The translations under genes and the position numbers were made by a program. DNA of 64,000 bases from CAZKWG01 sp964615375 (GTDB taxonomy: Bacteria > Myxococcota_A > UBA796 > CAZKWG01): assembly GCA_964615375.1 (NCBI GenBank), contig CAZTOW010000015.1, positions 108,595 to 172,594 of the forward strand. Reading direction: 5' to 3'. This document shows positions 16,144 to 24,463 of the stretch, piece after piece. Position 1 is the stretch's first letter; the number at the start of each line of letters is the position of its first letter. A model generated the notes under the pieces. The model ran no database searches. It worked only from the letters and a program-made list of their open reading frames with translations, and was not told the origin of the DNA.

Positions 16144-19100
16144 TCTCCTCCAGGGTGGCCAGGAGCGGGTCACCCGGCTCCAGGAGGCGCTTCGCGGTGG
16201 GGGCCCAGGCGCGGACGAGCGCCAGCGCCTCCTCGTGGCGGCCGTCGCGGTGGAGCAGGCTCGCGACGCGGAGGACCAGCTCGACCTCCTCGGGGTCCTG
16301 AGTGGACGCTGGCTGGAGCTGGCGGGCGCGGCTCAGGCAACGCTCGAAAATGGGGTGGGGGTCTGCGAGGGCCTGGAGCGCTCGGAGGCAGTCTATCAGG
16401 ATGTCGCTATCCAATCCCAGGTCAGAGGGACCCTCAGGCGATGCCAGCCGGTGGATCTCTGTTAGGGTCGCGTTTGCGAACGCGCGATCTCCTCGGTGTG
16501 CGTAGAGCGCTGCCAGGTGCGCGAGTCGCTGGATGAGCTCTTCGGGGTCATTCTCGGGCTCATCGTCGGCGGCCTCGAACAGGTGACGCGCCGCCTGTGC
16601 CGCAAGCTGTGCGTGGTGGATCGCCTCACTCAGGTCCTGGTTTGCGGTAAGTCGGGCGATATAGGCATGGGTAAGCGACAGTACGTACTTCTGTGTGCCT
16701 GCCGATGATTTCTCGAGCTCTGTGAGTGCCTGCTTCGCATATTCGAGAGCGCTGGGATGAGCGTCCTGGTCGGCTGAGAGAAAGGCGAGGCTGAGTGAAG
16801 CAGCCGAAGCTATTGCATGATTGCCTGCGGCCAAGGAGATGCGGAGTAGAGTATCAACGGAGTCTCTATTGGGCAGGTGGAACGCGAGTACTGACCCACG
16901 CCGTTCTCCAGTGATTGAAGAAAAGACATCAAGAATCGGTGGATAGTGAAGGATGCGATCTCCGTAGGTGCGAAGAATCTCATCTGCCACTTCTATACGA
17001 TCTAGCCTGTCCTGCAGGACGAGACGGCATGTCTGTGCCATGAGTTCGATTCGCTGGCGAATCTCGGGATCTTGCTCCTCATGAAGCCCCTCCAATGCGT
17101 CCCGCAACCGCGCATCAGCACTTGATGGAGGCTCCAGATCAGAGGCGAGCACCTGGTAGACAATCAGCAGGCTATAGATGGACTTTCCAAAGAGCTTACG
17201 ATCGGAATGCTTGAACGTCTTCCAAACGGTGAGGATGTCCTTTGTGCCGGACTTGTTTGCGACGAGCCTCAAGTAGTTCTGAATCAATCTGTTTCGACTC
17301 CGGACCGTCATGCCTTGCCGTCCAAGCGGTCGAGATAGAAGCTGACCCAGCAAATCTCCCGTGAGTCGTGCGCTCTCGCAGGCCGCACACGCTGCTCCTG
17401 TAGAGTCCATGTGCGTCCCCATCCAGATGTGGTACCAACAGCTAGCTGCCCGAGCGGAGAGATTCGCCGCCACCCAATGCTTAAGACGCGGAAACAGCCC
17501 TGCTTCAGCGGGTATCGCGCTCAGGCCGGGTGGGAGGAGCACTGCGCCTCGCAGACCAAGTTGAAGGAGCAACGCCTTCTCGAGCTCCCGCGCCCTGGAC
17601 CGCTCACCTGCCAGATCCTCCCAGGCCTGCGCTGCGACGATTCGGACCAGCCTACCCAGGAAGTACGAGGCATGTGATCGATGCGCGGCCTCCACTTCCC
17701 CAGATCGCTCCAGCAACCTCGCCGCGACCTGCCGCAAGGTGGGGTGCAGCCCCACCAGCCCCTTCCCCGAGACCCGCTCCGTGATCAGCCCCAGGCTCGC
17801 CAGCCGAGCGCGCGGATCCTCTCCCGGCACCGCGCCAGCCACCGGCCCCAGGTCCTCGGGAGGGATGTCGTCAGCCAGCGCCGCGAGCCGACGGAACCAG
17901 ACCAGCAGCCGCGGGTCCATCTCCTGCAGCCGCCGCTCCAGAGCGTCCGCCAGCCGCTCCACGATCTGGTCTTCGCTCAGATCCTCCCCGAAGATCGCCA
18001 GCAGCGGCCCAGCCTCGGGCGAACCCGCCAGTCCCCAGAGCAGCGTGAAGCGCCGGGCTTCCCCGCGGGTCGTGTGGGCCAGCGCGCGCGCGCGCTCCAC
18101 GCTCAGGTGTGGCGCCCGCGCGTGCAGTGCCTCCTCCATCTCCCAGACCGCGAAGCGGGGGACCCGGAGCGCGCGAATCTCAGGGGCGTCAGGCGGGTGG
18201 TTCAGGACCAGGAGCAGCGTGCTCCCCGAGGGGAGCTGTAGATCCAGGGCACCGTGGACCAGACCAGCCTGGTCCACGACCAGCAGCACCGGGCTTCGTC
18301 GCATCGCGTCTTCGGCCTGCGCGACGATCTCGTCGGTTCTCCAGGGAAGGGCTCGTTCAGGTTCCAGAGCTCGCAGCACGTCGATCAGGATCTCATCGAT
18401 CCGCCGGGCGCCGAGCCGCGCGAAGACGACCCCTCCCAGGAAGCGGTCGGCGGCGCCTTCGGCCCCGGCGCGCGCCAGCGTGGTCTTGCCGACGCCCTGA
18501 TCACCGACCACCGCGATCCGACGTCCCGGCTCGACCAGCTGCACAAGGCTGGCGAGCAGGTTCGCGCGCAGCTCGAGGAATCCAGGCAGCGCGCCTTCGG
18601 GAGGGAGGGGGGGCCTGCTCCCGAGCAGGCTGGCTGTCAGGTTGTCTTCAGCGCTTCGGGGCTCCGTCGGCGCGACCCGATGGGTCAGGGAGGGGAGGCG
18701 TAGGCGTTCACGCTCGCGTAGCGCGCTGGGGAAGGAGAAATGCGAGCGGCGAATGCTCCAGAGGTCCGGGGCCTCCCGGCGCGCGCGCCTCCAGGTCGCG
18801 CCGTCCAGCGCGAGCACCAGCGGAGCGCTCGCCAGCCTCGCGATCCGCTCCCGGCGCTGGTTCAACAACAGGAACGGCGAGACCCCGTCCCGGGCCTCGG
18901 GCTCGCCGAAGGCCAGGAACACACAGGGCCGCTGCGCGGCCTGCAGCCGGGCCTCCAGCGCGGAGACCAGCCCCTGCGCCTCCCGGCTCAGCATGGTCAG
19001 GTCGAGCTGCTCGACGCGCACCTCTCCCAGCGCGCCCGCGAGCCAGTCCGCGAGGGGCGAAGCTTCGGCGAGCTCGGCCGTGAACAGCTCGAAGCCTTCG

Positions 19101-19171
19101 GAGAGCTCGATCGCCTCCTTCAGATCGTTCGCGACCTGCTCGAAGTCGGCGGACCAGCGCTTCAACGACAC
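16124..19171 (-). CDS. STAND-type NTPase with alpha-helical repeat C-terminus (candidate conflict-system protein)
   Basis: 1015 aa from the GTG at 19171, which overlaps the upstream ATPase stop by 10 bp; an ATG at 19246 is the alternative. Residues 1-150 are an alpha/beta module with FLLLNQRRERI and APDLWSIRRSHFSF, a pattern I associate with NTPase-TPR proteins of bacterial conflict gene lists but cannot name. Residues about 200-480 are a P-loop NTPase: Walker A GDQGVGKTTL near 225, a Walker B-like strand VLLVVDQ near 296, then a winged-helix-like region. Residues about 540-1000 are helical TPR-like repeats, the likely sensor. GC falls sharply in the part encoding the repeats (about 16550-17500). 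It is the last gene of the methyltransferase-ATPase-STAND cassette. Confidence 0.75.
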   Translation of the reverse strand: MSLKRWSADFEQVANDLKEAIELSEGFELFTAELAEASPLADWLAGALGEVRVEQLDLTMLSREAQGLVSALEARLQAAQRPCVFLAFGEPEARDGVSPFLLLNQRRERIARLASAPLVLALDGATWRRARREAPDLWSIRRSHFSFPSALRERERLRLPSLTHRVAPTEPRSAEDNLTASLLGSRPPLPPEGALPGFLELRANLLASLVQLVEPGRRIAVVGDQGVGKTTLARAGAEGAADRFLGGVVFARLGARRIDEILIDVLRALEPERALPWRTDEIVAQAEDAMRRSPVLLVVDQAGLVHGALDLQLPSGSTLLLVLNHPPDAPEIRALRVPRFAVWEMEEALHARAPHLSVERARALAHTTRGEARRFTLLWGLAGSPEAGPLLAIFGEDLSEDQIVERLADALERRLQEMDPRLLVWFRRLAALADDIPPEDLGPVAGAVPGEDPRARLASLGLITERVSGKGLVGLHPTLRQVAARLLERSGEVEAAHRSHASYFLGRLVRIVAAQAWEDLAGERSRARELEKALLLQLGLRGAVLLPPGLSAIPAEAGLFPRLKHWVAANLSARAASCWYHIWMGTHMDSTGAACAACESARLTGDLLGQLLSRPLGRQGMTVRSRNRLIQNYLRLVANKSGTKDILTVWKTFKHSDRKLFGKSIYSLLIVYQVLASDLEPPSSADARLRDALEGLHEEQDPEIRQRIELMAQTCRLVLQDRLDRIEVADEILRTYGDRILHYPPILDVFSSITGERRGSVLAFHLPNRDSVDTLLRISLAAGNHAIASAASLSLAFLSADQDAHPSALEYAKQALTELEKSSAGTQKYVLSLTHAYIARLTANQDLSEAIHHAQLAAQAARHLFEAADDEPENDPEELIQRLAHLAALYAHRGDRAFANATLTEIHRLASPEGPSDLGLDSDILIDCLRALQALADPHPIFERCLSRARQLQPASTQDPEEVELVLRVASLLHRDGRHEEALALVRAWAPTAKRLLEPGDPLLATLEEITCAGT

Positions 19172-20481
19172 GCGGCCTCGACGTCCTCCCAGACCAGACC
19201 GGGCAGCCCGAGTCGCGGCCACAGCAGGGGGTGGACCCCGTACCACTCGTCGCCGTTGTGGTAGCGCAAGATCTGGTAGCCCTGAAGCAGCGCGTCGATG
19301 CGATCCTCGTTGTCTTGATCGAGCGGCAGCTCGCCTCTGCGGTGCGTCTGAATCAGCAGGTGCTCATCCTCGACCTCGAAACCATCCAGGTAGGTCCTGC
19401 GGATCTTCTCGATGGCCCGATCAGCGATCTCTCGCGTGACCCGGCTGTTGTTGCCCAGGAGATAGATGCACTCTGAGGTGAGCCGGAGCAGATCGCGCAT
19501 GTAGCCGCCGCAGTGCGCCGCGAGCCAGCCAGCGACGGTCTGGCTGTCGAAGTGCTCGCGAGGGACGCGCTTGAAGAGGGCCTCGCAGAGGGCCACGACG
19601 CCCGGCTGGTGCAGCCTGAGGGGCGCTTCGGGTCCTCTCGAGCGCTCGAAGGTGCGGACCATCGGCAGGAAATGCAGCTCCTGACCGAACTGCGCCGCGA
19701 GCTGCGCGCTACGCCGGACCATGAACGCAGGGACCGTGTAGACCACATGCACGGGCGCCTTCAGGTCGCGGGCCTCGGTGAGGAAGGCTCCAAACCAGTG
19801 GTTGCGGTACTCCTCCCGTTTCTCCCGGCCGAAGAGATCTCCGGTGGCGCGCTTCTCCACGCCGTCCAGGATGATCACGATCCGCTTGTTCTGCTCTTGC
19901 TCGAGATCACGCTGCGCCTGTCGGAGCAGCTCGAAGACCTGATCGCGCAAGCCGCGGACGGACTCCAGGTGTCGGGCCAGCTCCTGGAACAGCGTGTCCT
20001 TGCTGGTGGCGTCGGCGCCCAGGCTCAGCTCTCCTACCGGCGTCGGCACCTTCGCGCTCCAGTTCAGGTTGAAGTGGCTCGTGAAGCGCCTCGCGTACTC
20101 CCTGGCCCAGCCCTGGGCGTCGTCGGGGCTGCCCTTCGGGTACAGGGCCAGCGCGAGCGCAAGGAGCAGGCTCCGGGTGCGGATGGGCTCGTCGTCGCGG
20201 ATCCAGTCCCCGGCCTCGACCCGGAAGACCTCGTAGCCGAGCCCGCGCAGATCGTTCTCCAGCCCCCACAGCTCGGTGCTCTTCCCGCTCCCGGGCTGCC
20301 CGGTCGTCAGCACCGCGACGGGCTCGCTGGCCAGATCGATCACGTTTCGGATGCCGACCCTCCAGGGAACGCCGCGCAGGTCGCGCCGGTCGAAGTCGAA
20401 GTACTTCGTGCTGTCCTGCGGATCGACGGGCCGATCGACCTTGCACGCCGCGATGAGCTGTCGCTTCAGCGTCCTGTCCAT
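19162..20481 (-). CDS. P-loop ATPase partner of the STAND protein
   Basis: 439 aa. Walker A GQPGSGKST at residues 61-69, Walker B-like IVIILDGVEK at 201-210, then an AAA/KAP-like helical part (HCGGYMRDLLRLTSECIYLL) and a C-terminal winged-helix-like end (GYQILRYHNGDEWYGVHPLLW). The N-terminus (STKYFDFDRRDLRG) is typical of ATPases that sit next to NTPase-TPR genes. No membrane segment is seen. It lies 51 bp downstream of the methyltransferase and overlaps the STAND gene. I infer a two-ATPase sensor/effector pair; its activity is unknown, and no nuclease or membrane effector domain is recognisable here. Confidence 0.78.
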   Translation of the reverse strand: MDRTLKRQLIAACKVDRPVDPQDSTKYFDFDRRDLRGVPWRVGIRNVIDLASEPVAVLTTGQPGSGKSTELWGLENDLRGLGYEVFRVEAGDWIRDDEPIRTRSLLLALALALYPKGSPDDAQGWAREYARRFTSHFNLNWSAKVPTPVGELSLGADATSKDTLFQELARHLESVRGLRDQVFELLRQAQRDLEQEQNKRIVIILDGVEKRATGDLFGREKREEYRNHWFGAFLTEARDLKAPVHVVYTVPAFMVRRSAQLAAQFGQELHFLPMVRTFERSRGPEAPLRLHQPGVVALCEALFKRVPREHFDSQTVAGWLAAHCGGYMRDLLRLTSECIYLLGNNSRVTREIADRAIEKIRRTYLDGFEVEDEHLLIQTHRRGELPLDQDNEDRIDALLQGYQILRYHNGDEWYGVHPLLWPRLGLPGLVWEDVEAACR

Positions 20482-20532
20482 GACCCACTCCGAAGAGAGC
20501 GGGGTAACCCGTTGTCCGCGGCGGTGCTCCGC

Positions 20533-21543
20533 TCACGTCCGCACGAGGTACAGGTACTCCTTGTTCCTCACGTGGCTGACCCGACCGACCTTCTCGCCCT
20601 GCGGGCTGTAGATGCCGATCTTCGCGCCCACGTAGCGCGGGTAGTCGTGCTCGATGACCTGGACCTCGCCCCGCTCGGAGAGCAGGGCCTCCATCTCGGG
20701 GCGGGGGATGAAGCCCTCATTGTTGAAGGAGACGAGGAGCCAGCGGGCGCGGGCGCCGCGGACGATCGCGCGCAGCGCGCCGAGGATCCTCACCTTCGAG
20801 TTGAAGTCGCTCTGGCGGCTGGCGCAGTCGGCGCGCTTCATGGCCACGCCGTAGAGCGAGGGCTTGTCCCAGCGCACCAGGCTCTCCCAGATGTGGTAGT
20901 TGCCCAGGTACTTGTGCTGGTTGTAGGGCGGGTCCAGGTAGAGCAGGTCCGCCTCGAGCTCGGGCGCCAGGGCCACGGCGTCGCGCTCGTGGACCTCGCC
21001 CTTGCCGTGCAGCGCGCGAGGGAGCAGCTCGGGCAGGCGCAGCGAGAGATCATTGGACGCGCGACGCGCCCAGGTCTTCAGGTAGGCCATCTGCACGCCC
21101 GTCGTCGAGTCCACCCGGTCCGCCGCCTCCATCAGCGAGACCAGCAGCACGCTCTCCAGCTCGGGCGGGAGCCCCTTCACCACGATGGCGTCGCGGATGG
21201 CGTCCACGCGCGCCCCGTTCTTCGGCTGGAAGAAGCGGCTCCTCTCGCAGTAGGTCTCGGTGAACCAGCCGGGGCTCCCCGGCAGGCGGTTCAGCTCGTC
21301 CAGCAGGAGCTCGGCGTCCCGGGCCAGCTCCTCGCGGTCGGCCTGCACGTAGCAGCGGGCCAGGGTGGCGGCGTAGGCGTTGTGGTCATTGGCGATGACG
21401 CGCAGACCCTCCCGCTTGAGCGCGTGCCCGACCCGGCTGGTCCCGCTGAACAGGTCCACCGCCGAGCGCACCCGCCCCAGCCCGCGGACCACGTCCAGGA
21501 TCTGCGGGAGCAGGGCGCGCTTGCTGCCGATGTACTTGATCAT
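20533..21543 (-). CDS. D12-class adenine-N6 DNA methyltransferase, orphan
   Basis: 336 aa. N-terminal YIGSKRALLPQI is the D12 family start; the SAM-binding motif DLFSGTSRVG is at about 30-39 and catalytic motif IV DPPYNQHKY at about 204-212, followed by NYHIWESLVRWDKP. These are all needed for adenine-N6 methylation. No restriction endonuclease is encoded next to it. It is on the same strand as, and 51 bp upstream of, the ATPase/STAND pair, so the three may be one cassette; it could also be an independent orphan methylase. It is divergent from the CapA-like lipoprotein with only 41 bp between starts. Confidence 0.9.
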   Translation of the reverse strand: MIKYIGSKRALLPQILDVVRGLGRVRSAVDLFSGTSRVGHALKREGLRVIANDHNAYAATLARCYVQADREELARDAELLLDELNRLPGSPGWFTETYCERSRFFQPKNGARVDAIRDAIVVKGLPPELESVLLVSLMEAADRVDSTTGVQMAYLKTWARRASNDLSLRLPELLPRALHGKGEVHERDAVALAPELEADLLYLDPPYNQHKYLGNYHIWESLVRWDKPSLYGVAMKRADCASRQSDFNSKVRILGALRAIVRGARARWLLVSFNNEGFIPRPEMEALLSERGEVQVIEHDYPRYVGAKIGIYSPQGEKVGRVSHVRNKEYLYLVRT

Positions 21544-21584
21544 GCCCGCCGGTCTAACCTGAAGCCCTCGGGGTAGGATGACCC

Positions 21585-22847
21585 ATGATCACGCTGCTGC
21601 TCCTCGCCTGCCGCGACCCTGAGGGCGTCTCCAGCCCCACGGACCTCTACCCCTACGTCTACACCCCCGAGGAGGACCTGGAGCCCTGGGAGGAGGTCCG
21701 GGTCGAGACCGAGACCTGGAGACCGGAGGACGACCCGGACGAGCTCGCGCTCTACGTGCGCAAGGCCTTCGAGCATCGGAAGGGCGCCCCGGTCGAGTCG
21801 CTGGAGCACTTCGCCGCCATGCGCGCGCAGATCCCCGCCCTGGGCGAGGGCCAGAGGCTCTCTTTCGTTGGCGACATCATGTGGATCGGGGACAACTGGA
21901 CGGCGGCGGCGGAGGCCGCCTCGCCTCTGCTGGACGGCGATCTGCGCGTGGGCAACCTGGAGACCCCGACCTCGCCCAGCTACAGCACGGAGCAGGGCGC
22001 ATTGGGGGTCTACGCCTTCAATTCGCCGCCCGAGTACCTGGACGGGCTCCCCTTCGACCTGCTGCAGCTCAACAACAACCACAGCCTGGACGCGGGCGAG
22101 GACGGGCTCACCGACACGCTCGCGGAGGTGGACGCGCGCGGGATCGGGCGGACGGGGGTGGACGTCCACGCCCGCGTGGGCGAGGTGGCCTTCCTCTCCT
22201 ACACCTGGGGCTTGAACGCCTGGGACGTGGAGCCCGCCCGCGAGCTCTTCGTCGTCCCCTTCGGGCACCTGGACGAGGAGATCGATCTGAGCGGCGTCTC
22301 CGCCGACATCGAGGCCGCGCGGGCGGAGGGCGCCGCCAGCGTCGTCGTCCTGCTGCACTGGGGCTACGAGTACGAGTATTACCCCGACCCGCACTTCATG
22401 GTGCTGGCGCGCGAGATCATCGCCGCGGGGGCGGACCTGATCGTGGGCAGCGGGCCGCACGTCGTCCAGCCGCCCGAGCTCTGCCACGTCAACGACCCCG
22501 ATCGCGCCCCGGGCGTGGGGACCTGCGCGATCACGACGGAGGACGGGGCGCCGCGCACCGCCGCCGTGCTCTACAGCCTGGGCAACTTCGCCACCGACAT
22601 GAACACCGTGCCCTGCCAGGTCGGCCTCGTGGCCACCGTCTCCCTGGACCCGGACGTCACCGGGCTCGGCTGGGCGGCGGTGGCGAACGTGGACGGGCCC
22701 GCGGTGGTGCCGCTGGATGACGCATTGGAGGACCCGGACCTGGCCGAGGAGGACGCGCGGCTCCGGGAGCACCTGGGCGAGGGCTGGCGGCGGGACGGAG
22801 GGCGGGACGGAGGGCGAGACGGAGGGCGGGGCCGGGCGCGCCTGTAA
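21585..22847 (+). CDS. CapA-family lipoprotein (metallophosphoesterase-like)
   Basis: 420 aa. A very short signal MITLLLLAC gives a lipobox Cys at residue 9. The CapA fold follows: LSFVGDIMWIGD, VGNLETPTSP, LNNNHSLDAG, VVLLHWGYEYE, IVGSGPHVVQPPE and VLYSLGNFAT, with the metal-site Asp, Asn and His residues present. CapA/PgsA proteins act in poly-gamma-glutamate or capsule biosynthesis; which polymer is involved here is unknown. The C-terminus is a repetitive basic tail encoded by a 12-bp tandem repeat. TAACCT at 21555-21560 is a possible -10. A second CapA domain lies at about 46600-47500. Confidence 0.85.
   Translation: MITLLLLACRDPEGVSSPTDLYPYVYTPEEDLEPWEEVRVETETWRPEDDPDELALYVRKAFEHRKGAPVESLEHFAAMRAQIPALGEGQRLSFVGDIMWIGDNWTAAAEAASPLLDGDLRVGNLETPTSPSYSTEQGALGVYAFNSPPEYLDGLPFDLLQLNNNHSLDAGEDGLTDTLAEVDARGIGRTGVDVHARVGEVAFLSYTWGLNAWDVEPARELFVVPFGHLDEEIDLSGVSADIEAARAEGAASVVVLLHWGYEYEYYPDPHFMVLAREIIAAGADLIVGSGPHVVQPPELCHVNDPDRAPGVGTCAITTEDGAPRTAAVLYSLGNFATDMNTVPCQVGLVATVSLDPDVTGLGWAAVANVDGPAVVPLDDALEDPDLAEEDARLREHLGEGWRRDGGRDGGRDGGRGRARL
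22792..22827 (+). repeat. Three tandem 12-bp repeats at the end of the CapA gene
   Basis: Two exact copies of GGGACGGAGGGC at 22792-22803 and 22804-22815, and one variant at 22816-22827. They encode repeats of Arg-Asp-Gly-Gly just before the stop, so slippage would only change tail length. Confidence 0.8.
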
Positions 22848-22906
22848 CAATCTGTCGCTGGAGGATCGGGCGTCTGGGCCGCGATCCTGGGGGAGAGGAG
22901 GCCCCC

Positions 22907-24427
22907 ATGCTCATCTTCCTGATCGCCTGCACCACCGATGACCTCGGCCCCAAGCCCACCGAGACCGCGGAGACCGCCGAGACCGGCGCCGAGACCGGAG
23001 ACCCCGACCACACCGGCTCCCCCGAGACGGGAACGCCCGAGAGCGGGGGGGAGACCGGGGCTCCCGAGACCGGCTCGCCCGAGAGCGGCGGGGAGACGGG
23101 CTCCCCCGAGACCGCCGAGGAGAGCGCCGAGCCCGAGGTGAGCGGCGGCGCCTTCGACGTAGAGGACGACGCCACCACCACCTGGATCGGCGTCTCCCAG
23201 CGCCTCGGCTACACGCTGGCGACCGACGGCGACATCGACGGCGACGGCGTCGAGGACCTCGTCATGCAGTCCCTGTACAGCGCGGGGGCCGGCGGGCATG
23301 GCGGCGGCACCACCGCGGCCCTCACCGTGGTCTACGGCGGCACCGTCTCGCCCGGCGATTACGACACCACGGGCATCCCCGAGCTGTGGGCCGAGCGGAC
23401 CAGCGCGGACGTCGATCTGCGCGCCGACCTGGACGGCGACGGCGTCCACGAGGTGCTGTGGATGGGGACCGACGACGTGGGCCGCACCGGCATCGAGATC
23501 CTCTGGGGCGACGGCTCACGCTGGACGGACGGCGACGCGCTGAGCGGGGACACCACCTTGCAGGCGAGCTCGGGCGGCTTCCTCGGCTCCACGCTCTCGG
23601 TGGGGGACGCCGACGGCGACGGGCTCTCCGACGTGCTGGCCTCGCGGGCCTCGGGGGCGGTGCTGGTCTACGGGGACGGCCACCGCCTGGAGGACGGCGA
23701 GCTGAGCGACGAGGCCACCTTCCTCGGGGCGCTGGGCTACTTCGGCGGCGGGGCGGTGGCGCTGGGCGATCTGGACGGCGACGGGCAGGACGACGTGGCG
23801 GTGGCGGACGTCTACGCCGACCTGCGCGGCGCCGACATGCCCGGCGCCGTCTACATCGGCCTGTCCGACGGGCGCTGGGAGGGGGAGCTGGGGCTGCCGG
23901 ACGACGCGGACATCGCCATCTCCGGGCCGGCGCGCGCCGGGCTGGTCTACCTGGGCTACCGCATGAGCGCGGGCGATCTGGACGGGGACGGCTACGCCGA
24001 GCTGATCGCGGGCGCGTCGAGCTACGACGGCGGCGCGGGCATCGCCTGGATCTTCGACGGGCGCGCCGACTGGGAGGCCGAGCTGAGCACGGACGAGGCC
24101 TCCGCCTCGGTCTACGGGGACGGCGCGCGCCCGATGGCGGTGGCGGTGGAGACCACCGACGACATCGACGACGACGGCGCGCGCGAGCTCCTGGTGGGGG
24201 CGACCGACAACGGGGCCTACGTGTACTGGGGCGGCGAGCTGGCGGGCGCGCTCACCGACGCCGACGCCGCGCTCACGTTCACGGGGGGCCCGGACAGCGC
24301 GGGCGTGGGCCTGAACGTGGGCAGCGCGGACCTGGACGACGACGGGCGGGAGGATCTGCTGGTCAGCGGCTACGCCGCCTGGTCCTATGACGGGACGGTG
24401 TGGATGCTGGCGGGCTCCGCGCTCTGA
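22907..24427 (+). CDS. FG-GAP-repeat (integrin-like beta-propeller) lipoprotein
   Basis: 506 aa. MLIFLIAC gives a lipobox Cys at residue 8. Residues about 15-80 are a Thr/Gly/Glu-rich disordered spacer with repeated ETG and SPETG units. The rest is a propeller of FG-GAP repeats with many calcium-loop motifs (DIDGDGVEDL, DLDGDGVHEV, DADGDGLSDV, DLDGDGQDDV, DLDGDGYAEL, DLDDDGREDL). Surface adhesion or ligand binding is the usual role of the fold. A clear GGAGG site precedes the ATG. It follows the CapA gene by 59 bp, which include a weak AGGATCG/CGATCCT inverted repeat. Confidence 0.85.
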   Translation: MLIFLIACTTDDLGPKPTETAETAETGAETGDPDHTGSPETGTPESGGETGAPETGSPESGGETGSPETAEESAEPEVSGGAFDVEDDATTTWIGVSQRLGYTLATDGDIDGDGVEDLVMQSLYSAGAGGHGGGTTAALTVVYGGTVSPGDYDTTGIPELWAERTSADVDLRADLDGDGVHEVLWMGTDDVGRTGIEILWGDGSRWTDGDALSGDTTLQASSGGFLGSTLSVGDADGDGLSDVLASRASGAVLVYGDGHRLEDGELSDEATFLGALGYFGGGAVALGDLDGDGQDDVAVADVYADLRGADMPGAVYIGLSDGRWEGELGLPDDADIAISGPARAGLVYLGYRMSAGDLDGDGYAELIAGASSYDGGAGIAWIFDGRADWEAELSTDEASASVYGDGARPMAVAVETTDDIDDDGARELLVGATDNGAYVYWGGELAGALTDADAALTFTGGPDSAGVGLNVGSADLDDDGREDLLVSGYAAWSYDGTVWMLAGSAL

Positions 24428-24463
24428 CGGGCGGCCCGCGCGCCCGCGCGATACGGGCGCGCC

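Noticed and set aside
20482..20532. Separate strong promoter between the methyltransferase and the ATPase
   Set aside because: GGTTACC and a GGAG site are present but no convincing -35. Read-through from the methyltransferase is simpler, although it keeps the possibility that the methyltransferase is independent.
22863..22888. AGGATCG/CGATCCT inverted repeat as a terminator after the CapA gene
   Set aside because: Only 7 bp with a 12-nt loop and no U-tract; too weak to list as a feature.
22957..23130. Possible short tandem-repeat array in the FG-GAP gene
   Set aside because: Irregular ETG/SPETG codon repeats encode a disordered linker; no exact period is kept.
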